Source: Pleurotus ostreatus/Saccharomyces cerevisiae fusant (taxonomy: Eukaryota > Opisthokonta). Taken from it: a DNA stretch of 64,000 nt. The stretch spans positions 1 through 64,000 of the forward strand of contig JAMQCK010000028.1 in the NCBI GenBank assembly GCA_024196135.1, read 5' to 3'. How positions within the stretch are numbered: the first letter of the stretch is position 1; every line of letters begins with the position of its first letter. This document shows positions 10,547 to 22,567 of the stretch, in pieces. The translations under genes were made by a program, and so were the position numbers. Below the pieces are notes generated by a model. The model did not search any database and was not told the DNA's origin. It worked only from the letters and a program-made list of their open reading frames with translations.

Positions 10547-12039
10547 ATGTTCGCGTACTACTCCCTGATCGCCACCGTCTCGCTCGCGCTCGCCGCCGCG
10601 GCGTCGCCCGTCGTCAGCGTGCCCAAGGAGGGCCGCGCCATCCCGATGCGCAAGCGCGCTGGCCTCACGAAGGACAACGGCGTCTTCGACTTTGACCGCG
10701 CCGTCGCGCTCACCGTCGCCGCGCAGAACAAGCACCGCCAGAACCTGCTCAACCTGCAGAACAACGGTGGCACGCTCCGCCAGGTGCGATGACGCGCTTA
10801 CCGTGATGTGATCGCGACGGGGGCTAACGCGATCTACAGGGTGCCGTGATCAAGGATCTCGCGTCGATTCCGGACGACATCAAGGCCAAGCTCCAGCTCT
10901 CCAAGCGCCAGGCCGAGTCCCTTGAGGACGAGAACCAGGACACGGAGTGGGCTGGCGACATCACCATCGGCAGCGATGACCAGAAGTTCTTGATCGACTT
11001 TGACAGTGCGTCATTCATTTCTCCTATCTTCCCCGCACGCGTTAACATGTTCCCCAGCCGGCTCCTCTGACCTCTGGGTCCCGAGCAAGGACTGCAGCTC
11101 GTCCGTCTGCTCCCAGAAGAGCTCGTACGACGCGTCCTCGTCCGACTCCTCCAAGAAGGCCTCGGGCAAGTTCCAGATCCAGTACGGTGACGGCTCCACC
11201 GTCTCTGGCCCCGTCTACCAGGACACCGTCACCGTCGCCGGTGTCACCGCGAAGAACCAGTACTTCTCCCCCGTGACCACCCTCTCGGACTCGTTCTCGA
11301 ACGACCCCATCGACGGTATCCTCGGCCTCGCGTACCCCGCGATCAGCAACCTCAAGCAGGACCCGTGGTTCACGAATGCGAACTCGCAGGGCGCGGTCGA
11401 CAAGAACTCCTTCGGCTTCTACCTCGCCAAGACGGGCTCTGAGCTCTACCTCGGTGGCGCGAACGACAAGCTCTACTCGGGCGACGTCGAGTACCACGAC
11501 GTCGACAAGTCGGAGGGCTTCTGGCTCATCACCGGCGCGTCGATTTCCGTCGACGGCAAGTCCGCCGCGGACAACTTCGACACCATCATCGACTCTGGCA
11601 CCACGCGTGAGTGTGCATCAGGTTCTCTGGATCGCGCAGCAGCTGACGGTGTTTCTAGTCGCGTACGGTCCCCCGGACACCATCGACGACATCTTCTCCA
11701 AGATTGATGGCGCGAAGGCGTACGACCAGCAGCAGGGTCTGTACTCCTTCCCCTGTGACTCCGCTCCGGACGTCTCCTTCAGCTGGGGTGGCAAGGACTG
11801 GAAGATCTCGGCCGACAAGTGAGCACCTGCATCCCCTACCGTATACCTTTACTAACATGTTTCTCAGCTTCAATGCCGGTCAGGCTGAGGAGGGCTCTTC
11901 CGACTGCATTGCCTCGCTCGCCGGCCAGGACCTCGGCCTCGGCGACAACACCTGGCTCCTCGGTGACGCCTTCATGAAGAACGTCTACACCGTCTTCGAC
12001 TTCGACCAGGACGCCGTCGGCTTCGCTGACCTCGCGTAA
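10547..12039 (+). CDS. secreted aspartic protease, peptidase A1 (polyporopepsin-like)
   Basis: Pepsin-family endopeptidase cleaving proteins at acid pH outside the cell. Five exons: 10547-10783, 10840-11005, 11058-11606, 11659-11818 and 11868-12039. A signal peptide (MFAYYSLIATVSLALAAAAS) precedes a propeptide of about 80 residues. The first catalytic aspartate is in DFDTGSSDLWVPS, with the codon triplet at the junction of exons 2 and 3. The second is in IIDSGTT at the end of exon 3. The flap tyrosine is in IQYGDGSTVSG. The C-terminal AGQDLGLGDNTWLLGDAFMKN, split here only for reading, is the family's terminal sheet. Both catalytic motifs, the flap and the length of about 410 residues are complete, so it should be active. 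Codon use is strongly GC-ending, as expected for a highly expressed fungal gene. Confidence 0.95.
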
Positions 12040-12512
12040 GCGCTTGGTGGATGGCCGCATGTACAACTCGAAGGGAACTCAATGACTCACGACTCTGAAC
12101 ACTGAACCGACGCACATACCACTACATCGCGCTGATGCCCCCTTCCCTCAATGTACCTTCACTATTAAGTTATCGAGTACTTACAACAGTGTACGGTATT
12201 TATGTGCTGTTTGTTGCATCGCATCCGCTGTTGAATACCACGCATGCATTCTGGATCTCATTTGGTTGTGAATTTGAGTTTTTCTGGGTCATGTAAGTAT
12301 CACCGCTGGTCAATGGTGGGTATGGTCTATCAGCTCAAGCGTCCTCTGGACATGCTGCTCGAGTGTCCGCGCGCCTTGCGTGCGCGCTGTAGGTCCAATG
12401 CGCGTGGCGTGCCATGTGTTCGCCGGAGCGGCGTACCGCGACGGGATCTAATCACTGTCGCTGTCAGCTTGCTCCAGACCATCACCACGGCGGCGGCGCG
12501 CGTCCCCTCATC
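12040..12512. other. intergenic region
   Basis: This holds the 3' region of the protease and the 5' region of gid5. The first 200 bases are AT-richer. I see no RNA gene or repeat. Confidence 0.4.
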
Positions 12513-15304
12513 ATGACCGTCCGCCCCCCTTCCCTCAGTGTCGTGGATCTGAAGAAGATCAAGAACACGGTCATCGGTAACCCATCAGCGAAAGTCGAGC
12601 TCGCGCAGGACGAGGACTTCATCCGGACGTGCGTTACTTCCCCGCAATCATACCGTACGAATGATTCTGACGACGCAGGCGGCCAGCCTAGTGCAGTGTT
12701 TGAATCACCCTCCACCATCTCCAGACCCACAGAGCTCACAGGATGATATACGTATCGAGGTTGCGCACATCATTGCATCCCTCTCGTATGGTGCGTCACC
12801 CCTCCCCCATCCGAGGGCCCTCGAGTTCTAACAGTGCTTCTAGGCTCAGATCGAGCATTGACTACTCTGATACACGCGAACGCCTTGGGCTCTATCCTCC
12901 TCGCCATCTCCAATTTCCGCCCGAACGAACCCTCGAGACTCCGCGCCGCCTTCGCACGCGCATTGCGGGCGCTCGGCGTCGCTATAGCTGACATTGTCGG
13001 TCCTGCGCTATGGGGACTTCGACCCGATGACTCGGAAATCAAGGACTCCGCTAAGGACGCACTTGGCCTGCTCTTTCAGGTGCGCCCAGCTTGCCGCCGA
13101 TCACGCGTAGCCCGCACTTACACCCCTTGAGGAAACCACCCTCGACATCTACGCCCCCTTACTCGCTCACCCGGCGACCGCGACGAGCGTTGCGTACCTG
13201 ATCGGCATGTCGGTGCGCAGCGAGGTGCATAGGAAGGCGGTCGTAGACTGGCTGCCGCCCGCGGAGCGCGCACAGGCAAACAAGAGTCGGCGGGGATGGG
13301 AGAAGAGCACGGTGGCCACGGCTGCGTCAGCGGGAGTCGCAAGCATCAAGGCGGCAGGTGGATGGGTGGTGCAGGCAGTCGCGGGACTGCTGAAGGGGAC
13401 GCGAGATTGCAAGGTGCGCATCAGGCAACGATGACAGGACGTCTGCTGACGTTGAACTGCAGTTGCAAGAGGCGGCACTCCTATGCTTAGCTGCGTTGGC
13501 AAGGGACAACGCGCCCGTAGCTGCTGCGCTTTCGAGAGGGGATAGGGAATGTCAGTCGTGTCTATGTACGGTCGACATTCTCTCATCCTTCCTTCAGCGA
13601 CATTGTCCACCGTCTTCCACCTCACAAGATCCAAGTTCAGCGATGTCGAGATTGCAGCTTCGCTATGGTATGCACCGCACTAACTGCGCGTGCAAAGCCT
13701 AACCTCTCATCAGCGCGTCCTTCATCATCCGTGCAAGTCGAGTCTCAACCCATGCTCATGCCCATGGTCCCGCAGCACATTACGGACACATACCTGCGTC
13801 TACTGCCAACGACCATGCCATTCGCACGGTTTTCAACGTTGTCGAGCGTTTGATGGCGCTTTCGCCGACGGACTCTGCACCCATCATAACGAAGGCGTGC
13901 TACGTCTTCTGTGAGTTGCGTTAGCACTGGATTTATTCCCTCGTACTGACCACCCTTCACAGATTACCTTGTTACGGACGACATCGATCTATGCCGTATG
14001 GCCCACGAACGCGGGTTTCTCACCCAAGCCTTCACCCTCTTCGAAGCCACGCAAGCACCATCCACCGCCCCACCGGGCTGCCCGCCCCCCGAACTTGAGG
14101 CCGAAACCGAATCTGAAAGCACCGCCGCCCTCCGCGAAGCTTCCCTGATTGCCCTCGCTACCCTTGCCCTCGCCTCGAATGAGATCCGCACCGCGCTCGC
14201 GGACGACCTGCGCGTGCTCGTGCGCTTGAACGAAAGCCTCGCGTCGCGGCACGTCGGGACAAGGTACGGTGCGTGTCAGGTTGTACGCGCGCTCAGCCGG
14301 AGTGTGGCCGCGACGCGGACGAGCTTGGTCGATAGCGGGACGGGTATGCGGGTTTTCGGGCTGTTAAGGAGGGGAGAGGATCGGCGGGTGCGGGGCGCGG
14401 CGTTGAAGGCGGTGTGTAATCTATTGGTGAATTTCTCGCCGTTGCAAAAGGTTGGTGCGACCCCCGATTTGAGGCTGAAGGATGGGGACGCGGTATGCTG
14501 ACGATGGGTGCAGGAGTTCCTGAAAAATGGTCTTCTTGACCGCTTGATGGAGTTCGTCAAGAGTGCGGATCCGCCGTTGCAGCTCGGAGCTCTTTGGGCA
14601 CTCAAGAACTTGCTACACAAGGCGGAGTTGGAAGACATCCAGACAACGATACGGACCTTTGGATGGGACCGGCTGACTGAGTGCGTTGCTGGGATCTTGC
14701 CTTACCACCCTTGCTCATAGCTATCAGACTTCTGACGGACGAGGACACGGCAGTCCAAGAGCAGGCCGTTCATATCCTCAAGAACATCACCGCAGACAAG
14801 GCTGGCGTCGACCTCGTTCTCCACAAGATCGGCGAGCGCGAGCTGCTTACCGCGCTCTGTCAGGCCCTCAGCTCAACCTCCGACGATGTCGTCCTGCAGG
14901 CGGCGGGAGTTGTATCCAACCTCGCGAACGGGACCCCATCACAGCAAGACGCTCTCTTCTCCCACCCACAGCTTCTCGGGCTTCTCCGCGCTTGCCTCGG
15001 TGAGCGCAGTGCAGCGCTTGTGCACCACCACCCGCATGGGCACGGGCATGGCGAACGCAGCGCGGCGGTGCGTATGCCGGCGTTGAGCGCGGTGCTAGCT
15101 CTTGCCAGGTCGAGTCACGACAGGCGACACGCGATGATCGAGGCGGGACTACTGAATACGCTGCAGAGACTATGCGAGCGGACGGGTGGGACGTCGGGGC
15201 GGTGGGAGCATGTGCCAAAGGATGAGCGGGACCTTGCGAGGAAGGCGATGGACTGGCTCGAGCACGGGGATTATATGAGTGAAGAGGGTTCATATCTCGG
15301 ATGA
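12513..15304 (+). CDS. gid5: armadillo-repeat GID/CTLH complex subunit Gid5 (Vid28/ARMC8)
   Basis: Scaffold subunit of the GID/CTLH E3 ubiquitin ligase. In yeast it anchors the substrate receptor Gid4 and helps degrade gluconeogenic enzymes. The start is MTVRPPSLSVVDLKKI. At least eight exons of arm-repeat helices follow, for example IEVAHIIASLSYGSDRAL, LREASLIALATLALASNEIR, GAALKAVCNLLVNFSPL, LQLGALWALKNLLHKAE and VQEQAVHILKNITADKAG. The segment WALKNLLHKAE..TFGWDRL and the terminal RKAMDWLEHGD are typical of ARMC8/Vid28. The gene ends SYLG-stop at 15302-15304. Introns near 12630, 12792, 13080 (about 52 bp), 13412, 14452 and 14680 are clear. Exon limits between 13550 and 13980 are less certain. 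No inactivating change is seen. Confidence 0.85.
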
Positions 15305-15603
15305 CCATGTATGTGTGTACCACAGTACGTATATATTGCGTCCGTATGACACTTGGCTCATGCGCGGACTGGCATGATGACCAGATTTCAGCCGACGTCC
15401 GGGTCCAGACGAACCATGTTTGCGTGGTTGCGTGACGATCACAATGGCAAACATAGCCAAATTGCGTCACCTGGTGTCACGCATGGAGAAACGCGTGGTC
15501 CTCGACGCTCTTGTTATCATCTCCTTGTTCTCTCCCTCCATCTCCTTCCAAGCGACGCCCCACTAGTGCTCAGAAACATCCTGTCTGAAGAAGATCAGGA
15601 AAC

Positions 15604-17957
15604 ATGTCTCAACCTATATCTGCCGTCAACGCCACAAGTGCAACGTGCGAGACCTCAGAGCCAGTTCAACCATCCCCGAAGCGGTTCAAGAACGCTACAA
15701 GTACAAAGGAAACTCCGCACGAGGAGGATGTAGAGCAGACAGTGCTTGCCCTTTACGACTTACCACTGGACATCATCATGGAAGTACGTACCGAGCCGAG
15801 TAGGTCGCTCGCATAACTGACGAGATTTGCGCCAGATACTCAGCCACACCACTCCGGAAGCACTCTTGGTTCTTTCTCGCGCAACGAAATTCCTTCGATC
15901 TACCTTGATGAGTCGTTCCGCCATCTCAGTATGGCGCGGCTCACTGGCCAGCGTCAACCGCCTTCCACGAAAGCCCAGCGATATGACGGAGCCTCAATAC
16001 GCCGACCTCATCTGGGGAACAGGATGCAGCGTACGTTGAAGCAAAGATAGCCATCCAATGCGCTTACAGATCTATTCTAGTTCTGCCTGGATATAAAAAC
16101 AGTCGTCAGCTCTTTCGCCACTCGCCGTCGTTATTGCGAGAAGTGTCTGGAAAAAGAGCAAGTTCTGAATCCAACAAGACATAGGAAGTCCGCTGAACTG
16201 GCCTCAGATGCTATACAGAATGCAATATGCCGTGCTATCTCGAGGCTTGGGTCGGCGTCCAGACGCTATCCGACATAATCCCATCAGTCCGGCTTGGTAA
16301 GTCGCAAATTACTTTGGTCATGTCTGCAGAAGACTGAATCGGCCAAGGTTCTGAGTATGGACACAATAGACGCTATTTTGATCGAGCGATTACCGACCAG
16401 TACGAGACAGAGGTCATCACAATGTGGGGGAGCAACGACTCGGCTCGCCTCGTGGATTTGCCAAAGTGGATCTCAGATAAGGAGTCAGCACACGCTGCCG
16501 TCCGCGAGGTACAAATGAGCGTTGAATCCGCCATCTCTCAGGCTAATTTATGTCGCATAGCACGCTCGGCTGCTCGAGTCTTGGTACAGACGCTACTACG
16601 AACTAGAGCGAAAACGCGATGCTCGGCAGGAATCGTACGTGGTTGAATTCTCCATCTCGAAAATCTGAAGTATTTATACAGCGTAGTATCGTACAGAGAC
16701 TGACCGACATGGGCTGGGGATACGAGCTATCTCGCCTACCAGCGAAGTCCTTAGGGCAGCAGAACCTCGTGCGCGTCATCTGGCCTCTCGTCGAAGATGG
16801 TACATGTTACTCATCTCAACGTTGACGCGGCCGAAGACTGACATGCCCAATACTAGAATGGGTGCAGATGAAGGATGACCTCGTCCAGTTTTTGGTCGAC
16901 AGTCGCGAGCGTCGTCTCGTTAGGGACAAAGAAATGGCCCGCATACAGCGTCAAAAATTGCTTATCCAGGTATACCCCCGCTTCCTCTGCAAGAAGCCGT
17001 TTAATGCTCTCATGCCGCCTGCCGACGAGATCTGCCTGACGGACGAATTCCGAAGGGTGTCGGAGAGCGTGCCGGACGATCGAGAACTCTCCGCCAATGC
17101 GCTCATGAAAGCTCTCGAGACAATCCCCCAAGCCTTCTTCGATCAGTGGCGCGCGCAGGCTGAGGACGAGCTCGTCGCTCTTGTGCAAGACCGCCTTCAG
17201 AAGGACCCGACGTTCAAAACCTTCCTCGGTCTGGACACCCTCAAGCTCGCGACGATTCAACTCACTAACTTGGTTGGGAACACGTTTGGCCACGGCTATA
17301 GCTATCCGACGATCTTTCACTATTTTGAGGTCGCAATTCTCAATGCCGAACGCCTTCACCGTCGATGGGACGACCGCTGCTTGTATGTCGGCAGCGGATA
17401 CACCACTGGGGCGTTTATCGTCAAGCGCATGGTCGAACTTGCCCTCAAGGATCCCGCATCGACGACGGCCGAAGAGATGGACAATTTCGATCCCTGGTAC
17501 TACTTTGCTGGCGAGGAACAAAACGGCGAGAGAACGGCATACGCGTGGCGCTGTGTGGTACGTCCCTTAATTAATTCCCACATCTTCTCCGCTAACTGTG
17601 TTCCTTAGCTCAATGATGTGCGGAACCATCGCGAGCCTCGCATGGGATCGCTGGCGATACTCAATGCCGAAGACACGGCGCGCGCTCGTGAGCTGTTTGC
17701 GAGTATTCCTTACGAAAACGAATTTTGTGACCGCGACTCTCTATGTCTTCACTGCGGCTCAAGGCACTCAGAATCCACTGACCTTAGAGCTCACATGCGC
17801 AAGAAGTAAGTCCTTTCCTGTGCTTCATTTGGCGAAGTTTGTCTGACGCGACTCTAGGCACGGCATAGAGCGCATGACAAGGAAGGACTTCCAGCTCGGG
17901 CTGAGCGTGAACGATGCCCCTCATATGATAGTCAACATTCCTTGCGTGTGTATATAG
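15604..17957 (+). CDS. F-box protein with zinc ribbon and C-terminal C2H2 finger
   Basis: Full-length member of the window's F-box family. The start is MSQPISAVNATSATCE. The F-box is LPLDIIME, intron, ILSHTTPEALLVLSRATK. The ribbon is C-S-F-C (the first Cys at the end of one exon, the second at the start of the next) followed after 16 residues by CEKC. Middle exons give a charged helical part (HARLLESWYRRYYELERK; QRLTDMGWGYELSRL). A long exon 16857-17556 opens WVQMKDDLVQFLVD and carries most of the C-terminal domain (IPQAFFDQWRAQAEDELVAL, LERLHRRWDDR-like). The last exons encode CLHCGSRHSESTDLRAHM followed by RKKHGIERMTRKDF, a C2H2 spacing with H-x4-H. The exons around 16100-16300 need transcript support. 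F-box proteins usually link substrates to Skp1-Cul1 ligases; the zinc parts probably bind the substrate, which is unknown. Confidence 0.75.
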
Positions 17958-19425
17958 GTTTATTCTTTCGTTTGTCTTCTCGTCGAAGTCGTTAACTATA
18001 CCACATCGTATGGCAACCTCGGTGGTATACACCTCTATGCACTGGTCTCATAACTGACCGGCCACGAATGACATGGGTGAAGAGCGTATCGAATTGTCTA
18101 CCAACGTCCGATAAAGTACAAGTCCCAGCGCCACCATTGTGGCCCTTCGGTGGCCGTGCCGGCGTTCGGCGCCATGTGGCGCTCATGAATCTAGACAAAG
18201 GGAGCCAAACAGTGACCTGCTTCCACCGCCGATGGGCGCTCCACACTGAAATTCTACGTATCGTGCTGGCTTCATGGCGCGTCTTTTCTTGATACTATCA
18301 TCTGGCATACAGATTCAGATCGTGGTCCTCACAAATCGCTTTCCGTACTCGTCCCATGCGTCCGGCCCTCGCACTGGTCGCCATTTAGCACTGAGCAATC
18401 CCGGAGATGCTGTGAGTCTTCTTGCGCTCATATTGCTAATAATCATGCTGCATTGGCTATCGAAGAAGTCCTGCATAGCGACTCAGGCGTGGCTCGACTG
18501 TCATGGCGATTACAGCTTTCCTAGCTTCGAAGCCTTCACACCCCAAACACACCAGCCATTTTCCGGCCCGCTGACTCCCCAGCATGTACCTGCACTGCAG
18601 CAGTTGATGTTCTGCTGTGGTTCCCCGTTGCCCTGCTTGAATCTGATACACAGGTCAGTGCCACGAACAGGAGCCCCGATCTTCGATGGCCACAAATCTT
18701 GCGTGGATCTCCGAAGGCACGCGCTGGCCGCCTCTTCGGCGCCAGGCATCAACATGATGCAAGTGCCGGCTTAGTTGGTGCGAAACCTTCGCTATACGCG
18801 TACACAGCTTCTCAAATCTACATTACCCTTCGATTCAGTGCGAGCATCAGAAATGGAATGGAAGCCTCGCGTCTTCTGTTATTGTCAAGACAACTGAAGG
18901 CCCTCGACGCGTCAGCTTCGACAGCAGTGACTCATTACGCGCTGGCCCGCACAGCTCATCGCTCATTGTATACAGGTCTTCATCACTCGCGCAATCAATC
19001 GCCTCGTCAAGCTGGTTTTTGGCGAGGCGTCGAGACACTTCAGGGTCTATAAGTCGTGTCGAACACGCCGGCGCTCTGTGACGCGTACCAGCCACGCAGT
19101 CGAGCTCTTGCACGCTCAAGGCTAACTCTATTGTTCCCCTACTGAGCTAATTGTGAGTCACGGTCTGCCACATATTTGTCTCTTTCTCACGTCTGCATTG
19201 TTCCTTCAGACGGCAAGACCGAAGATGCGCTTCTCAAGTCATCGCTATTCAACAGCACGCTCGGACCCGCTGCATGGCCTACACGGCATCGGTGGACCGA
19301 CGCCACTGGCTTGACCCTCCCAGCGCTTATAAAGCCATCCGGGAGTTGAGCGTCCCTCATCCAGCCAGTTCCCCCCTCTTCCTCACATCATCTGTACTTT
19401 CCCGACCTCTACATCCTCCTTCTCC
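17958..19425. other. intergenic region
   Basis: About 1.5 kb. A 166-codon ATG frame at 18274-18774 has poor codon use, no intron logic and no recognisable domain, so I do not call it a gene. The right end holds the TATA box of the next gene. Confidence 0.4.
19327..19334 (+). promoter_or_regulatory. TATA box of the ABC half-transporter gene
   Basis: TTATAAAG lies 92 bp upstream of the ATG at 19426 and is followed by a C/T-rich leader (CCCCCCTCTTCCTC), the usual arrangement for a fungal core promoter. Confidence 0.55.
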
Positions 19426-21915
19426 ATGAGTGCCTCTCAAGCCCCCGACCCCAGCGCCACTCCACCGAAGGGCAATCCCGCGGTAGCTCATGCCGTCGAA
19501 GCTGGCTCCTCGTCGGCATCGACGGGACCCGCCCCAGCTATACCGTCGTCGGCGACACGTACTATGGAGTGGCGCGGCTTCACCTTCGCCTGGGACAGGC
19601 CCGCAGGCGCTGAGTTGCCGAGCGCTCTCGACGTGCGCGCCACCCGTCGCCTGTTCAAAGAGCTGTACGAGCGCGCGCCCCTTGCGCTCACGGCCTATCT
19701 CGCTTCCATGCTAGTTTTGGGCGCGTCTCGTGGCGTTGGGCTTCTCCTTGTCGCGATGCTTGTGCTCGGAGAGGATGTTAGTGGCGTTGGCGGCGACGAG
19801 ATGCAAGAGTTTGTGGCGCTGGCGCTCGCTGTGCTCGTCGTCGTGCACGCCGTTGCACGTGTACTGTGAGTGGAAAGTGGATTTGCATGTTGGGCTCGAT
19901 GACTAAAGACGCGATCTCTAGTAAGCGCAGGCTTACGATGGACCTTGGCGACACGCTTCAGGCGGCGTTCATGCCTCGGTTGGTTCACGGTGCGTGTTCG
20001 ACTCGCACTTACTCTCCTTCTCTGACCTGTCGATGTATAGCATGCTTAGGTGAAGGTCTGAATCACGAAGAATGTGAGGCTGGCTCATTGCCTCACTACA
20101 TGTATGGCTGACTCAAAGTGTTTAGTGCGGCAGCGCGTCCCGTGCGTGGGACGCATGATTAGTATGTTCGGCGAGAATGCTCCCGTCATGGACTACCTCC
20201 AGGAGCTCGTCGTGCGCGCTCGCGATGCCCTTTCCCTCCTCATTGTCTCAGCGGTCTGTGCTTACATTGTCCCGCGCGTGAACGCGCCGGAGCGTGCATC
20301 GCTGCTTATCGTTGTCGGCGTCTATGCGGCTGTGTGGTTGATTACTCCGTACAACAAGTTCGGTGGTGCAGGTACGACATCCACATCTTTCTCTTGCTTT
20401 CGTTCAGGCGCTGACTCTGATGATCCGTGGGCTTCACATTTTGGCCTAATTGTCCTGGCTATCTTCGCCTGCGCGCGCTGCACGACATTGCTTTCGACAA
20501 TTCGCTCCGCGAAGTAGCGAATAGGTATGGGGCTGCGGATGCTCTGGCCGATGGTAAGTCAGCTATCATTCTCCGTTCATTGAGGTTTGACTTACGAAGA
20601 ACAGAGTACGCCAATATCTGTCATGGGCTGGGGCGAATTCCAGGGCAGATCGGACGCATGGCTATGAAGGGTGTTCGGCGCTCATTTTTCTGGGATGTCC
20701 TTCGTGATTTCTGTTTCAAGCAACCCATGGTAACAACACATGCATGCAGCCCTATGCCGCGCCGCTCATCATCCTCTCCAGGTCCTTGCTTCCTTCGCAA
20801 TCTATGTCGCGGCTCCGCGCCGGTGGCTTGGCATCCTGGCCTTCACGCAGTATCTGGTCTTCACCCTCAATAAAGTGGTTCAGTCTAGTCGAGAGTCTGA
20901 GCGCATGGCGAGCTTCATGAAGGACATTCGCGAGCTATACGACCTGCTTGACTGGATCGAGCCCGCCAAACGCAGGCTAGCACGCCAGGATGAGACACTT
21001 GACTCTCTTGAACCTCATGGCCTGCGCGTCGAACTTCGGTGAGATCGCCGAAAATCGGGGTCCTTTCAGCAACTGATCGACTCGCAGGAATGTGAGCGTC
21101 GAGGACGGAGACGTGCCCCAAGACGTGGAAGAACTGTCTGTCGATATACAGCCCGGTCAGGTGGTCTTGGTCGCAGGTACACGCGGAAGCGGCAAGTCGA
21201 CGCTCCTCGATGCCATCCTTGGTCTTGAGCCGACCTTCTGTGGCGACATCTACATTAATGGCCGTCCCCTCAAAGATCACAACCTTGTCGAGCTCCGTCG
21301 TCACACGGCATACTTTACCGAGAAAAATGCTCTCCTTCCGCTCTCCCTCCGCGAGAACGTGCTTTTGGGCATCGACGTCAATCCCAACCAGCAGGACCAC
21401 ATCGCTTCGACGGCGGTCGAGCTCGCTGGCCTTGACCTTCCACTTCACGCTGTTATGGAAGACGTCTTCAGGATGGAATCGAGCATGGCAACTCCAATCG
21501 GACAGGGCGCGCGCGACATGTGCGCGATGCACGCGGTTGAATGCGACGCTCGTGTCTCTTCGGGTGACAGTCAGCGCGTTGGTATCGCGCGCGGGTTCGC
21601 TAGGCTGCTTGCATCAAGTGCCCGGCTCGTTCTCGTCGATGAAAGCGCTACATCTGGTCCTGAGGTGCACTCCCTTGTTGACCATGTTCTTGAGAATCGC
21701 GACGGGGAGACTGTGATCATCGCTACCGAGTATCCGGCGCAGCTGAATGAGCGTGCGGACCTCATCGTGTAAGTGCAGGCTCTTCATTCATGACTGATGT
21801 GCGTCTGACGCGCTCTAGATGCATGGACAATGGCCGAGTTGTGCAGCAAGGAACGCACGAGGAGCTTATTTCCGACGAAGAGGGCGTGTACGCGAAGCTT
21901 TGCGATGGTCAGTAA
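19426..21915 (+). CDS. ABC half-transporter, type IV exporter-like
   Basis: The start is MSASQAPDPSATPP. A Ser/Pro/Ala-rich N-terminus precedes about six hydrophobic segments: AYLASMLVLGASRGVGLLLV, FVALALAVLVVVHAVARVL, ALSLLIVSAVCAYIV, ASLLIVVGVYAAVWLIT, VLASFAIYVAAP and LGILAFTQYLVFTLN. The ATPase domain follows. Walker A is GTRGSGKST, intact. The signature is SSGDSQRVGIARGFARL, a variant of LSGGQ. Walker B is RLVLVDES. The usual Q-loop glutamine is not visible (AYFTEKN), and the H-loop histidine is replaced in IIATEYP. The last exon gives GRVVQQGTHEELISDEEG, the normal exporter ending. It probably works as a dimer, moving an unknown substrate across an internal or plasma membrane. The closest relative here is the ruined copy at 3280-5823. 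The small exons in the membrane part (19980-20600) are tentative. Confidence 0.8.
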
Positions 21916-22567
21916 GCTGGAAGCCAGTCGGGAAGTTTGATCACAAGGCCTGAACCATGTTCCGAGTTAATATTTGTATGAATGATCATGTAGCTTGCTG
22001 TATGACGATTTGTGCATTGTGTATCCCTATATGTCCACCCGCCCGGTCTGCCGAAGTCAAACTCTCGTGCGACGCACGTGATCATCGGGTCCGATGGCTT
22101 TTGTGGTGTCTCACTCTCAGCGATTTTATGATGTCAATTTGGCCGCGAGCACCACCCGCAATAGTGACTAGTCTGTGTGGCCATCCTACAGGACATTATG
22201 GGACGCTCGAGGGATCTTGTGTTGTGCTGGAAAGGGTCCATGTCGTTCTCAATACGCTGCCGCAAGGGAGGAATTAGTAGGGCTCATTGATTGACGTTGT
22301 ATGCTGTGCATTGCATCGGCCTGCTGAAGCACACCCGAGCATGTTCGCTATTCGTCGCCCTCTAATGAGAGCGGTGCATGGCAGTGTCTTCTGCTCCAGG
22401 GCGAGGACAAGAGGCCACCTAGTTGCGACTCAATGAAAGAAGAGGGGCCTGGCGCGTCACGACCCCGTGATCAATGACGCATCGCGTCACTCAGGCTGAA
22501 GCCCGTCGCGTCCAGGCTCTTATTCGCTTACTTCCTACCGTCATCACTCGCGACCATCGCTCTCTCC
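21916..22567. other. intergenic region
   Basis: This separates the ABC transporter 3' end from the next F-box gene. It contains only short, incoherent open frames. I recognise no RNA gene, repeat or TATA box. Confidence 0.4.

Noticed and set aside
11042..11497. 151-codon minus-strand frame opposite the aspartic protease
   Set aside because: Shadow of a GC-rich coding exon; the sense strand has complete catalytic motifs.
18274..18774. 166-codon ATG open frame between an F-box gene and the ABC gene
   Set aside because: Composition is like neighbouring intergenic DNA, no domain or intron logic, and it overlaps comparable frames on the other strand.
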